The notes under the pieces were generated by a model. That model worked only from the letters and a program-made list of their open reading frames with translations, was not told the DNA's origin and ran no database searches. Below are positions 29,962-39,502 of a DNA stretch of 64,000 nucleotides, in pieces. Within the stretch, counting starts at the first letter, position 1, and each line of letters opens with the position of its first letter. The DNA lies in contig NZ_KB893314.1 of NCBI RefSeq assembly GCF_000374045.1, forward strand, positions 495,115 to 559,114, written 5' to 3'. Made by a program: the position numbers and the translations under genes. Source of the stretch: Segetibacter koreensis DSM 18137 (GTDB lineage: Bacteria; Bacteroidota; Bacteroidia; Chitinophagales; Chitinophagaceae).

Positions 29962-30928
29962 TACCTATGCAACTGTCATAGATGAAATTATTCTTTTAGA
30001 AGAAATGGCAAGATCTAAACCATTTATTGAAGCCAACACAATAGAAGCATCTTTTGAAGAAATAAGAGATCACCATTTAATCCCGGTCTTTTTAAAAGAC
30101 AATGAACCTGTCATCAGTCATGTTGATTTTATAAATGCAACTGACAGTATAGTTCGAGAAATATATTCTTCAGAATGCATTTTAAAGCCTGCTGTAAGGC
30201 TTTCCCATCCTATTAAGGGCAGAATACCGGAAGCGAAGAATAAGGCTGCTAATGAACTGTTAGAGTATGAAAAGACATTGTATTATGAACGCATGGCTTT
30301 TGTTATTGAAATACCTTCAATACATGATGAAATTGATGGTAATAAACTTTCGTTATGCATAGGTGGAGTAAAGGCTTATAACCTGGATAACCTTTATAAC
30401 AAAAAGGGAGCAGATGAGCATTTTAAAGTATTTATAGGTTTTAAAAATAAGGTATGTACAAATCTTTGTGTCTGGACAGATGGTTTTATGGAAGACCTGC
30501 GGGTGAACAGTATAGGTCAACTTCGTATATGTATTAAAAGTTTAATAGAGAACTATAATGCGAGTTACCATCTTCACCAATTGCAACAACTGGCGCAATT
30601 CTCTCTTACTGAACAGGAGTTTGCGATGCTTGTGGGCAGATGTAAAATGTATCCTCACCTACCTACACATCTGAAAGCTGAAATTCCTTCCCTATTGCTA
30701 GGAGAAAGCCAGATAAATACCGTGGTAAAGGATTATTATAAGGACACTAGCTTCTGTAGGGACAGAGAAGGAAATATCAACCTTTGGAAGCTGTATAATC
30801 TGTTTACAGGAGCAAACAAGAGTTCATATATAGACAACTTCATCGATAGAAGTGTAAATGCCTATCAGTTTGTTGAAAGATTACGATTTGCCCTCCAGGA
30901 TAAAACAGAGAACTGGTTCCTCAATTAG
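29927..30928 (+). CDS. DUF3871 family protein
   Basis: A 333-residue protein that I recognise as DUF3871, found on Bacteroidota mobile elements (blocks IEASFEEIRDHHLIPVF, PAVRLSHPIKGRIPEA, RMAFVIEIPS and FKVFIGFKNKVCTNLCVW). No known activity. The family usually sits right after the P-loop ATPase, as here, suggesting a joint role in DNA processing. The start ATG lies inside the ATPase gene. Confidence 0.75.
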   Translation: MELSVIPQEQNNTYATVIDEIILLEEMARSKPFIEANTIEASFEEIRDHHLIPVFLKDNEPVISHVDFINATDSIVREIYSSECILKPAVRLSHPIKGRIPEAKNKAANELLEYEKTLYYERMAFVIEIPSIHDEIDGNKLSLCIGGVKAYNLDNLYNKKGADEHFKVFIGFKNKVCTNLCVWTDGFMEDLRVNSIGQLRICIKSLIENYNASYHLHQLQQLAQFSLTEQEFAMLVGRCKMYPHLPTHLKAEIPSLLLGESQINTVVKDYYKDTSFCRDREGNINLWKLYNLFTGANKSSYIDNFIDRSVNAYQFVERLRFALQDKTENWFLN

Positions 30929-30995
30929 TACTTATAACACAGCCTTCTCTTTCATTCCCCTAAGGAGGCTTAATATTCTTTTTATACTCAAAAAA

Positions 30996-31229
30996 ATGCA
31001 TTACCAGTATTACAATAGTAATGTTTTGCTAATTGTCAATGTTACAGGGCAGATAAGACTACTATATACTCCGTTTAGAGTGTTATGCATAGCTGCCTCT
31101 GGCCGCATTCCTCTTAACACGTGGGTGTATGTGGAAGAAGTATGGAGTGATAACCAGGACAAACTGCAGTATGTCATTTTTGGTCAAGTTTACTCTTATA
31201 AATTCTTTCAGATACCCATAAAGTTTTAG
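30996..31229 (+). CDS. Small protein downstream of DUF3871
   Basis: A 77-residue protein, mostly beta by composition (NVLLIVNVTGQIRLLYTPFRVLCI; TWVYVEEVWSDNQDKLQYVIFGQVYSYKFF, given here in parts). I chose the ATG at 30996 instead of an upstream open extension, because the extension overlaps DUF3871 in a different frame and has no features. It ends about 40 bases before a terminator, so it closes the ATPase-DUF3871 transcript. Function unknown. Confidence 0.6.
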   Translation: MHYQYYNSNVLLIVNVTGQIRLLYTPFRVLCIAASGRIPLNTWVYVEEVWSDNQDKLQYVIFGQVYSYKFFQIPIKF

Positions 31230-31266
31230 TAACAAATTCTCCCGGGAGTTACGCTGTATTTTCTTT

Positions 31267-31308
31267 CCTGTAGGCCATTCATTAATAAATGTCCTACAGG
31301 TTTCTTTT
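31267..31308 (+). terminator. Terminator of the ATPase-DUF3871 operon
   Basis: CCTGTAGG (31267-31274) pairs with CCTACAGG (31293-31300), and the 18 bases between nearly pair with themselves around TTAAT; TTTCTTTT follows. A 10-base palindrome CTCCCGGGAG (31239-31248) lies just upstream. Confidence 0.85.
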
Positions 31309-31563
31309 GAGATGGTTTCGCTCCTTAACTTAAAAACCTTTGAAAAGAAAGGGCATTTTGCCTCTATAAATCAAGCTAAAGAACACAAACCAAAAGAAAG
31401 TGTGAAATTGATAAGTGTCATATAAAAGTTGATCAGAATTTGATCAATGTCACATAATTCGCACTATAACTTGAATAATTTAGCAATACGTTTTCTTTTC
31501 TTCCAGCTTCGACTTTCTTTGAAAATTGCTTCATCTTCTTTCCAATTTCTAAAACTTATCTTT

Positions 31564-33666
31564 ATGAAAAATATTCAACTCTTTAGAAAACTCCAGCTTT
31601 TTACGTTGTTTCTTTTTGCTTCAATCGTCTGTTTTTCACAGGCAGTTCAACAGTGGGAACGAGTATATAATGGCCCTGGTGATGGAAGGGATATAGTGAG
31701 ATCAATGGCAGTGGACTCCGCAGGAAACGTTTATATAACCGGAAGTAGCTTAGGCAGAGGGACAGGTGATGACTATGCAACAGTAAAGTATGATTCCGAG
31801 GGAAACCAACTTTGGGCAAGAAGATACAATGGACCAGGGAATGACGAAGATAAAGCCTTATCTCTTGCAGTAGACAATTTGGGATATGTTTATGTAACTG
31901 GTTATAGCATGGGTAAAGGAACAGGTTATGAATACGCGACCATAAAGTATGATAGGGCAGGAAATGAGGTTTGGGTTCGAAGACATAACGGTGACTATGA
32001 CTATGATGCGCATGATGGTGGAGAAGTTGTCACTGTGGATACTTTAGGAAATGTATATGTCATGGGCTTGGATGCTACTGTAAAATATGGCAGAAATGGT
32101 AATGAAGTGTTTGTATTAAAGCATTCCGATATGAAGTTTTCCATTGCTGTAGATGACTCTGAAAATATTTATGTAACAGGGAACAATTTTGTCACCACGA
32201 AATATGATCGGTCGGGAAATAAACTTTGGGAAACGCCGGCACTTGAAAATTTCATCGCAGCGTCAGTTGCTATCGACAGGTTAGGTAATGTTTATGTAAT
32301 AGGTGCTGATTTTTTAGACTATGTCAGCAAAAAATATGATGCAGCTGGAAATGAACTTTGGGTAAAAAGGTTTACCGGCGTAGGAAATGGTCTCGAGTTT
32401 AATACTCCTTCCTTCACCCTTGATGCTTCTGGTAATCTCTATTTAACAGGCTATAGAGTTGACAAAGGACATTATGGAGACTTTGTCACAATAAAATATG
32501 ACAAGATGGGAACGCAAATTTGGGCAAGGGGGTATAACAACCCGGAGAGGGGATGGGGTCATTGGCCTTCAATTGCTGTAGATGGTTGTGGAAACGTCTA
32601 TGTTGCAGCGACCAGTGTTCCGCCATACAATACTCGTAAACCTAAAATGTTTTTTATTAAGTATGATAAGTCGGGAAATCAACTTTGGGAAAAAACTTAT
32701 AGTTACGGTGTTAATATAGGTCTGGCTTTAGACTACTTTGGAAACATATATGTAACTGCGAATATTCAAGGCCATGGCTCTGACTATCTTACTATAAAAT
32801 ATGTGGAAACAAAACCATTAACTATTAGTCTTTCTATACCATACAACATCGTTAAATATGCATCCCCCGCGAGAATTAAACTGAATGCTACAGCAACTGA
32901 TTTAGCTGGTAGAATAACCAAGGTTCGATTTTATAATGGCACCACTCTCCTTCATACTGAAACTGTATCTCCTTATGGATTTTTATGGGACAATGTCCCC
33001 TTAGGTAATTACACTCTTACCGCAAAAGCTTACGATAATAGTGGTAACGTAGCTACATCAAACGCTATAAATGTATCGGTAGTAGATGAAAATGTGCCAC
33101 CAGTTGTAAATATTGCAAGTCCTGTTAATGATACAACTTATACCGGCCCTGCAACTATTCATTTAGTTGCCAAAGCAAAAGACCCGAATGATAGAATAAG
33201 TAAAGTAGAGTTGTATAATGGAACGTCTATATTAAGAACAGAATACATTTATCCTTATACTTACGACTGGACAAATGTACAACCAGGAACATACACCATT
33301 AAAGCTAAAGCATATGATGACAAAGGTCTTTCAGCTACATCTGAAGCTGTAACATTTACAGTAGCAGAGACTGTAGCGGCAAACCGCAGATCTATTTTTT
33401 CAAATGATAAAAATAATATTCCTGGCATGAGACTAACTCCTAACCCTACCAAAAACAGTTTAAACATTTACACAAGTGGATTAGAGCAAAATAAGCCATT
33501 AACAATATCAGTTATTTCTGCTACAGGAGTTGTAATGAAAACGATACATGCAAAGTTCTTAAATCAAATGGTTCAACTCAATGTATCAGCGCTGGAAAGG
33601 GGAGTGTATATTGTAAAGGCTGCAAGTGGTAAGCAAGTTGTTTATAAGCAGTTTGTAAAGTTGTAG
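31564..33666 (+). CDS. Secreted beta-propeller (SBBP-like) and Ig-domain protein with T9SS sorting domain
   Basis: A 700-residue protein from the ATG at 31564, where a signal peptide begins (LQLFTLFLFASIVCFSQ). Residues about 40-415 hold about seven repeats of the type GNVYITGSS...YATVKYDSEGNQLW, which is the SBBP beta-propeller pattern. Two Ig-like domains follow (NVPPVVNIASPVND starts the second), and the end is a T9SS sorting domain (LTPNPTKNSLNIYTS to GVYIVKAASG). It is an island cargo gene for a surface or released protein. Ligand unknown. An upstream frame extension of 39 codons is open but has no signal peptide. Confidence 0.85.
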   Translation: MKNIQLFRKLQLFTLFLFASIVCFSQAVQQWERVYNGPGDGRDIVRSMAVDSAGNVYITGSSLGRGTGDDYATVKYDSEGNQLWARRYNGPGNDEDKALSLAVDNLGYVYVTGYSMGKGTGYEYATIKYDRAGNEVWVRRHNGDYDYDAHDGGEVVTVDTLGNVYVMGLDATVKYGRNGNEVFVLKHSDMKFSIAVDDSENIYVTGNNFVTTKYDRSGNKLWETPALENFIAASVAIDRLGNVYVIGADFLDYVSKKYDAAGNELWVKRFTGVGNGLEFNTPSFTLDASGNLYLTGYRVDKGHYGDFVTIKYDKMGTQIWARGYNNPERGWGHWPSIAVDGCGNVYVAATSVPPYNTRKPKMFFIKYDKSGNQLWEKTYSYGVNIGLALDYFGNIYVTANIQGHGSDYLTIKYVETKPLTISLSIPYNIVKYASPARIKLNATATDLAGRITKVRFYNGTTLLHTETVSPYGFLWDNVPLGNYTLTAKAYDNSGNVATSNAINVSVVDENVPPVVNIASPVNDTTYTGPATIHLVAKAKDPNDRISKVELYNGTSILRTEYIYPYTYDWTNVQPGTYTIKAKAYDDKGLSATSEAVTFTVAETVAANRRSIFSNDKNNIPGMRLTPNPTKNSLNIYTSGLEQNKPLTISVISATGVVMKTIHAKFLNQMVQLNVSALERGVYIVKAASGKQVVYKQFVKL

Positions 33667-33726
33667 CAACCTTTATTAAAAATAATTACTCTTGTAATTG
33701 GTTTTTCACAAGGTATTTGAATAGAC

Positions 33727-33758
33727 GGGGCAGGTTTCTACCTCAGCCCTTTTTATTT
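33727..33758 (+). terminator. Rho-independent terminator after the propeller gene
   Basis: GGGCAGGT pairs with ACCTCAGCCC (one internal bulge) around a TTCT loop, followed by TTTTTATTTT. It lies about 60 bases after the stop codon. Confidence 0.85.
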
Positions 33759-33918
33759 TAACCGATTTCATCTGCTAGAGCTTCTAAAAACTTTCAAAGC
33801 TCTGAATCAAATTCCGCTAGTGTTTTTATGCTGCCCCCTTTTTTTATTATAGTTACCGTTGTGGTATAGTAATAGCAGTAAATAGCGAAATTCTTTTATT
33901 AGTATACAAGCAAATAAA

Positions 33919-33973
33919 GGGGACTTATCCCTGTTTCTTGTTATTTCCCCCAATAACTCTTCAGGTTGTCCCC
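33919..33973 (+). other. Structured hairpin with apical C-tract loop (member 1 of 3)
   Basis: In the 570-base gene-free interval 33759-34329, GGGGAC (33919-33924) pairs with GTCCCC (33968-33973), CCTG with CAGG, and GTTATT (33940-33945) with AATAAC (33952-33957), leaving loop TCCCCC. A possible -7 box TACCGTTG lies about 60 bases upstream. Two comparable hairpins lie at 40335 and 40903. The rest of the interval shows nothing else. Confidence 0.55.
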
Positions 33974-34329
33974 CTCTTATGATATTTAAATAATTGATTG
34001 GTTTAATCCTATCATTGTTTTTTATAAGATAGATTTTTGCCTTTACAGAGACTGATTAACCAAGAATTACATAATAGCAGGCATAAACGTTATAAAGAGA
34101 AAGTATCACAATTTAAAGACATTTTCCTATTTGTAGATTAACGAATACTGAATGCGAAGTTTTGCAATAATTCCTTCAACTTTTGTAGAAAAAGTATCAT
34201 AAAGGGGAAAAAAGGTTACAGCTAGCAATGATTCCGCGAAGTTAAAGCATATTAAATGTAATGATACCTATCAAAAAATCATATAAAAAATTTGGTATAA
34301 TTGTTTCATTGTTTAATAAAATGAGGCAT

Positions 34330-34569
34330 ATGACAACTGAGGAGTTCCACAATCTTGACGAAGAAAGGCAACATGTAGTATTATTTGAGGCAGATAAAGT
34401 TTGTGAGTGGAGTAATGAATATACAAACTGCCAATTATTTTATACACCTAATTTCTATATTGAAACAAAAACCAGCATAAGGTATAGATATAAAAGATTG
34501 ATTTCAACCTTTACACTTAATACTTTACCTCTTATATATGCCGGAAGCGTTCAGTTGAAGTTGGCTTAG
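34330..34569 (+). CDS. Small island protein, family shared with the 44953 gene
   Basis: A 79-residue protein starting MTTEEFHNLDEE, with a GAGG ribosome-binding sequence 3 bases before the ATG at 34330. Blocks VVLFEADKVCEW and NFYIETKTSIRYRYKRLIS suggest a small alpha/beta protein. The arrangement (E-x-F/Y, L-x-x-E, VL, then a strand YxxxLFYTPNFYIE) is like that of the 79-residue gene at 44953, so both may belong to one unnamed island family. Function unknown; single-copy small proteins of this type are common cargo. Confidence 0.55.
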   Translation: MTTEEFHNLDEERQHVVLFEADKVCEWSNEYTNCQLFYTPNFYIETKTSIRYRYKRLISTFTLNTLPLIYAGSVQLKLA

Positions 34570-34588
34570 AAATTATAATTATTTTGTT

Positions 34589-34828
34589 ATGCAAACTTCA
34601 TTCATCAAAATTATACAAGGTCACCCCTTAGAATTTAACCGCTTACTTTTTCCATTACGATATAATATAGTTAATAAGGGTTTAGAAAGCTCAGGGTTGC
34701 GTATATCAATGGAGAAAGATGAGAAAGGAATTTGGAAAGTAGATACCTCTATAAAATTACCTTCCTGGTTTGATGAAATATCTTTGGATGTTCATAATGC
34801 TATTATAGAAAATGAAAATTTACGCTAG
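34589..34828 (+). CDS. Small hypothetical protein
   Basis: A 79-residue protein (starts MQTSFIKIIQGHPLEFNRLLFPL) 19 bases after the previous gene, so probably co-transcribed. The sequence is mixed alpha/beta with no motif that I recognise. It might be the partner of the gene before it. Function unknown. Confidence 0.5.
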   Translation: MQTSFIKIIQGHPLEFNRLLFPLRYNIVNKGLESSGLRISMEKDEKGIWKVDTSIKLPSWFDEISLDVHNAIIENENLR

Positions 34829-35077
34829 GTCTTCGTTTCTTATAAGCTCTTGCATTCTATTTAGCTTTTCAGATTTTATACACTATCATATTAAAAATCC
34901 GTTACAGATAAGAATTTTTTTTAAATACAATTTTGAGCGATTTTTTTCATGCCCGACATAAAACTTCTACGCAGGCTTAAACTATTACCGAATAATAACC
35001 AAGGAAAAACCTGATATGGCAAAAGAAAGCAGGTTTGCTGTACTATTAGAATTAGTATATAGTTATCTAAACTAGTA

Positions 35078-35842
35078 TTACTCATACAGTACCTGTTCAT
35101 CAGTATAATATATTTTTCGACCACCTTTTTGATCCATTTTTATTGGCATACCTGTTGGGCTTTCCTTTCTTCTGTGGATTTTTTGAAACTCTTTTATTTC
35201 TCCGGTAATTAATCCCGGATATGCTTCTAGTATCTGCTTTGTAGCATCCTTCAGCACCTTTTTTATTGTCTTAACTAGTTCCCTTACCTTTTCCTCCGGA
35301 ATAGCCTTTGAAACGGAATAGGGTGAAATTCTTGTTTCCCAGAGGATTTCATCAGAGTATCCATTTCCGATGCCTCTAATTATATTTTGATCCATCAACA
35401 AATCCTTGATTTTCGTTTTGCAATCCAATACCTTTTTTAAATATTTAAAATCTAATTCTAAAGCATCAACTCCATCTTTATCTACCGGGTTTAATTTAAC
35501 ATGGGCATTTTTCATAAAATCGGTGAGAGCTATGCCTGTACCATCTTCAAAAAGAAAATCAACTATTGTTTGCTTATGTTCATTCTTTTCGTTAAAAGCA
35601 ATTATGTCACCTGTAAGCATTAAATGCATTCCAAGTACTGTTTCATCTGCAAATACAAACCGAAATTCCTTTCCTGACCTATAAATGTCTTTTAGTGTTT
35701 TCCCTTCCAGAGCTGATGATATTTCTTCTGGAGTGTCTTTAAGTTTTTTGCCATTTACAACTTCCACCTTCACTAATTTTTTACCCGCTAGCTTTTGCTT
35801 AAGGTTATACGCAAATACTTCTATATCTGGTATCTCTGGCAT
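35078..35842 (-). CDS. Fpg/Nei-family DNA glycosylase, zincless-finger type
   Basis: A 254-residue base-excision repair enzyme. I use the ATG at 35842, giving MPEIPDIEVFAYNL, because the family needs Pro2/Glu3 at the mature N-terminus; an upstream ATG seven codons earlier would block it. LGMHLMLTGDI and the helix-two-turn-helix block LMDQNIIRGIGNGYSDEILW are typical. The C-terminal zinc finger is replaced by a cysteine-free segment (SPTGMPIKMDQKGGRKIYY), as in zincless-finger relatives. It lies next to the SOS operon on the same strand but is separated from it by a plus-strand gene. Confidence 0.85.
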   Translation of the reverse strand: MPEIPDIEVFAYNLKQKLAGKKLVKVEVVNGKKLKDTPEEISSALEGKTLKDIYRSGKEFRFVFADETVLGMHLMLTGDIIAFNEKNEHKQTIVDFLFEDGTGIALTDFMKNAHVKLNPVDKDGVDALELDFKYLKKVLDCKTKIKDLLMDQNIIRGIGNGYSDEILWETRISPYSVSKAIPEEKVRELVKTIKKVLKDATKQILEAYPGLITGEIKEFQKIHRRKESPTGMPIKMDQKGGRKIYYTDEQVLYE

Positions 35843-35880
35843 TGAAGTAATATTGTGCTCCAAAATACTAATTTTATTTT

Positions 35881-36111
35881 ATGTCAGCAATACAGGAACC
35901 TTTCAAAATTGCATACTGTGGGGTAACAATTGAAGTTGCCCCAGTAGTTAATGGACTGGATATGCAATATATTGTTAGCTTACCTACAAGAACGGTTATT
36001 ATTGAAACAGCATTGAATGAAAAAGAATTTGACTATTGGCAGGAGATAGGAGCAGGAAGAACAAAACTTGCAGAAGAAATTGGGGCAATTATAGAACGAA
36101 GAGAATTATAG
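35881..36111 (+). CDS. Small hypothetical protein
   Basis: A 76-residue protein (KIAYCGVTIEVAPVVNG and TVIIETALNEKEFDYW). It lies divergent from the glycosylase and ends at the stop of the DUF72 gene on the other strand (adjacent bases). Mixed strand/helix composition; no family recognised. Confidence 0.5.
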   Translation: MSAIQEPFKIAYCGVTIEVAPVVNGLDMQYIVSLPTRTVIIETALNEKEFDYWQEIGAGRTKLAEEIGAIIERREL

Positions 36112-36945
36112 TTATACACCCACAACTAAATTTTTAAAATATTGCAAAGCTTCTAGCTGTTTTTTCTGGACTTTCTCTGTTTCCAGTGCCTGTACAAAAA
36201 AATAAGCTTCCGTTAATCCTTTACTTCCGCATTCGTTTATTTTATCATACCATTCTTTAACCCGGGTAAGATCGCCTGCAGGTGTATACCTGATGAAGCA
36301 TTTAGGGATAGTAAGACCTAGATGTAAAATCCTTTCAGGAGAGTCATCTATAACTGATCCTACATTTACAGATTTAAGGAACTTCAAGTGGTGTTCATAC
36401 TCTTCCCCCTCAAACCACTCATGCTGTCTAACTTCTAGAAAGAATTGAATATTTTTGGGAAGTGTTCTCAAATAGTTATAAAGATTTTCTTTTCTTTTGG
36501 GCGAAAATTTATTACTTACCTGGAGAATAACGGGTCCTAAATGCTGTCCGAAGGCCGAAATGCTATTGATGAACTCCTATGTCTTGTCCTCTACATGTAT
36601 GAATGAACTATAATGACTTATCCGCTGGGGTATTTTAGGACAAAAAAGAAAGTCTTGTCCTTCTGCTTTATCAGCCCAGTTTTTTATTTCTTTAGGTGTA
36701 TATCTTTTGTAATAAGTGGCATTTAATTCTACAGCATTAAAATACTGGGTATAATACTGAAGAAAGTCTTTTTCCTTGCAATTACCGGGATAAACTTCAC
36801 CTAGCCACTCTGTTCGTCCCCATGCATCAGCTCCAAAGTAAATTTTTAGTGGTTGATCACCTTGTCGTAGTATCTCATTATTGGTTTTGGGTTCTACTGC
36901 GAATACACTTGGCATTAAGCAAAAGTAAGCTAGATGGATTATCAA
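36112..36945 (-). pseudogene. DUF72 (YecE-like) gene interrupted by one amber codon
   Basis: Reads as one frame of 277 codons broken by a single TAG at 36577-36579 (minus strand). The first part has FGADAWGRTEWLGEVYPG and AVELNATYYKRYTPKEI; after the stop the same frame continues with GPVILQVSNKFSPKRKENL and FFLEVRQHEWFEGE, both typical of DUF72 TIM-barrel proteins. One base change would restore the gene; there is no frameshift. It overlaps the SRAP gene by 4 bases as the last gene of the umuD operon. It may be a recent loss, a read-through codon, or a sequencing error. Confidence 0.8.
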
Positions 36946-37736
36946 AATAAGGACCTTTGTTCTACTACTTCATCAGTTCCTAAAGCTGGCAGATTAGACC
37001 ATTCATATGCATCTTTTTTGCCTTTCCCATCAGGTCTTTCTTTTGTAGTGCGGATGGTATATACAGGACAATAATCCAGCTCTTCTACTGGTATTTCGTA
37101 ATTGACAAACGCTTTTATATCTTCATCCGTTAAATCCTCCCGTATCCACTTAAGAGCCTGCTCAGGTTGCATTAAAAGGGGCATTCTATGTTTGTTAGGA
37201 CCATGATTATGAATTTTCTTCATTAAATCGTTTGCAGGTCGGGTTATAATTGAGAAAGTTCCTTTCATTTCCCCGCTCTCAACATCAGGCAAAGGTGAAT
37301 AGTTAAAAAATCCAGGTATAAGCATATGAGAACGGTGAGTGAGTTTGACATAATATGGTATTTTATTAGTAATACCCTTAACCTCTCGATGTTCAAAGAA
37401 ACCTTCTAACACAACAAGGCATCTTTGTTTTCTTATTCTGTACCAGGCTGATTTCTTTTCTAAAATATTTTCATATCTCGCATTCGCCATTTGGATGCGA
37501 TATTTTTTAATGAGTTCTGGTGTATTCATGTAATCCGCTATTAAACCCCATTCAAACTCAGCTCCATGAGGTTTTCCATCACGATTATACAGTACAATAC
37601 ACCTTCTGTTAGACATAGAAAGAACATGTGAGGTAGTAGAAAAATCAATGCTTAACTGGTTATCCCAAATAATATTCGGTAGTAAGTCCGTAATAAATTC
37701 AACCGTATTAGCAGAAAAGGAAATGTCATGACACAT
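36942..37736 (-). CDS. SOS response-associated peptidase (SRAP/YedK/HMCES family)
   Basis: A 264-residue protein that crosslinks to abasic sites in single-stranded DNA through Cys2 and shields them. The start MCHDIS exposes Cys2; RCLVVLEGFFEH provides the conserved catalytic Glu region, and HGPNKHRMPLLM the HxRMP motif with the active-site His. Full length for the family. It lies 2 bases after the 165-residue gene and overlaps DUF72 by 4 bases, so it is in the umuDC transcript, fitting a DNA-damage tolerance role. Confidence 0.9.
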   Translation of the reverse strand: MCHDISFSANTVEFITDLLPNIIWDNQLSIDFSTTSHVLSMSNRRCIVLYNRDGKPHGAEFEWGLIADYMNTPELIKKYRIQMANARYENILEKKSAWYRIRKQRCLVVLEGFFEHREVKGITNKIPYYVKLTHRSHMLIPGFFNYSPLPDVESGEMKGTFSIITRPANDLMKKIHNHGPNKHRMPLLMQPEQALKWIREDLTDEDIKAFVNYEIPVEELDYCPVYTIRTTKERPDGKGKKDAYEWSNLPALGTDEVVEQRSLF

Positions 37737-37738
37737 AA

Positions 37739-38236
37739 TTACATCTTTTCGATTTCGTCAAATTTAATTTTAATTTTTTCAGTATTGTAACTCATTACTG
37801 CATAAAGTGAGCCATACTGCATATAAAGGTCAACACTCAACGTTTCTCCTCTGCCTGGCTTCCAGTTAGTCGTTTTATACATGTATGTATTTATTTTGTC
37901 CTTTAGTGGCTTTGTTATCTTATCCTTATAGTTAGGTAAAAAATAGGCTGAGTAAACTTTGTAGCCTTCCGGTTGAGATGCAGCCATATAAAGTTTTCTT
38001 TTGTGCTCCTCGTTGCTCCACTCATATAAAAACCTGTTGCCATCATTAGGAATTGAATTGAAATGAGCGTATGCTTTAGCTTCATCATTATAATGAGTTA
38101 TTATAAAGTAACCTTTAATATTTTCATGGAAATGGTCAAAAGATCTATGGTAGGAATTCCGGACAAAATAAAAGCTACCACCTTTAACCGTTGCCTCTAA
38201 AACTTCTTTTGTAAAGGGATATGTTGGATTAAACAT
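37739..38236 (-). CDS. Unrecognised 165-residue protein in the SOS operon
   Basis: Placed 3 bases after umuC and 2 bases before the SRAP gene, all on the same strand, so it is almost certainly expressed with them. Sequence features: HRSFDHFHENIKGYFIITHYND near the start, RFLYEWSNEEHKRKLYMAA in the middle, and a basic stretch TTNWKPGRGETLSVDLYMQ near the end (given in parts). No signal peptide or membrane segment. The family is not recognised. A role in damage tolerance is inferred from position only. Confidence 0.75.
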   Translation of the reverse strand: MFNPTYPFTKEVLEATVKGGSFYFVRNSYHRSFDHFHENIKGYFIITHYNDEAKAYAHFNSIPNDGNRFLYEWSNEEHKRKLYMAASQPEGYKVYSAYFLPNYKDKITKPLKDKINTYMYKTTNWKPGRGETLSVDLYMQYGSLYAVMSYNTEKIKIKFDEIEKM

Positions 38237-38239
38237 AGG

Positions 38240-39502
38240 CTAGTCTTTAATTGTTAATAAATCTTCTAACCGAGTAGTATAGCAAGGAGATAATCTTGCC
38301 TGTCTTAATTTCCATTTTTCACTGTAACCCTGTACGGCAAATCTGACCAAATCTTTTCCAAATCTGAAATTTACTTTGTCGAGTGCCCCCATTAATCTTT
38401 TGTCTTTTTCACGGTCTCTCTTATCAAACATGCTCATTTGTAATTCATTTTCAGGTACAAGATTAGTTACAAGGACACCAGACTTTTTAAAGTTATAACC
38501 TTCCTTATAAATTCTATCGAGACCTTTCATGGCATAAAAAATAAGTTCAGCGGAACTATTAGTTGCCACCGGAAGGTCCAAATTTATGGATCGGAAATAT
38601 TGTTTATCCTGCTGCCGGTGAACATTGGTTTGGAGGAAAACCTGGATAAGCTTACAACATGATTTCTGTTTCCGAAGCTTTTCCGCACACCTTGATGCCT
38701 GATTTGCTGTCGCCTGCCTTACATCTTCTTTGCTTGAAAGCAATTCACCAAATGACCGTGCTGTACATATAGCTTTCTTTATGGCTGCCGTCTCTTCCAT
38801 TTCAATACAGGGAATACCTTTAAGCTCGGTTAGTAGCCTTTGCCCTACCACACTCATATTTTTCCTTATCCACTCTTCAGGAGCGTTAACCAGGTCTAGA
38901 GCTGTTTTAAATCCATTTCTTATTAGAAGCTTTTCGTATTGCTTTCCTACACCCCAAACATCACCAACGCCCGTTAAAGACAGCACTTGCTTTACCTTAT
39001 CATCTGTGTCCATATAAAAAACGCCTGCAGCTTTCATGTGCTTTTTTGCATATCGATTAGCCATTTTGGCTAGTGTCTTTGTTTTAGCTATACCTACAGT
39101 TACAGGAATTCCTACATTGCTTTTTACTGTTTGGCGTAATGTTGAGGCTAATTCTGTGAAGTCCTCATAAACCATTGTCGTTAAATCCAGAAATGCTTCA
39201 TCAATAGAGTAAACTTCTAAATTTTCTACAAAAGCCTGCAACGTTTTCACTACCCTGTCACTAAGACTGCCGTAAAGGGTATAATTAGACGAAAAAACAG
39301 CCACTTTGTTCTCTGTTAATAGTCTGTCCATCATAAATGCAGGAGCCCCCATTTCTATTCCAATTGCCTTTGCCTCATCACTGCGGGCAATTACACAACC
39401 GTCATTATTAGACAGTACAACAACCGGTTTACCCTCTAAAGAAGGACAAAACAAACGTTCACAGCTAACGTAAAAATTATTACAGTCAACCAGGGCAATC
39501 AT
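38240..39502 (-). CDS. umuC: Translesion DNA polymerase V catalytic subunit
   Basis: A Y-family polymerase of 420 residues that copies past DNA lesions with low fidelity. [18 protein letters not shown] holds the first catalytic Asp, [14 protein letters not shown] the finger region, and [12 protein letters not shown] the paired catalytic Asp-Glu. [15 protein letters not shown] is the helix-hairpin-helix. The C-terminal little-finger region ends in a UmuC-type tail. It overlaps umuD by 4 bases (ATGA type). It requires UmuD' and RecA filament in known systems. Confidence 0.95.
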   Translation of the reverse strand: MIALVDCNNFYVSCERLFCPSLEGKPVVVLSNNDGCVIARSDEAKAIGIEMGAPAFMMDRLLTENKVAVFSSNYTLYGSLSDRVVKTLQAFVENLEVYSIDEAFLDLTTMVYEDFTELASTLRQTVKSNVGIPVTVGIAKTKTLAKMANRYAKKHMKAAGVFYMDTDDKVKQVLSLTGVGDVWGVGKQYEKLLIRNGFKTALDLVNAPEEWIRKNMSVVGQRLLTELKGIPCIEMEETAAIKKAICTARSFGELLSSKEDVRQATANQASRCAEKLRKQKSCCKLIQVFLQTNVHRQQDKQYFRSINLDLPVATNSSAELIFYAMKGLDRIYKEGYNFKKSGVLVTNLVPENELQMSMFDKRDREKDKRLMGALDKVNFRFGKDLVRFAVQGYSEKWKLRQARLSPCYTTRLEDLLTIKD

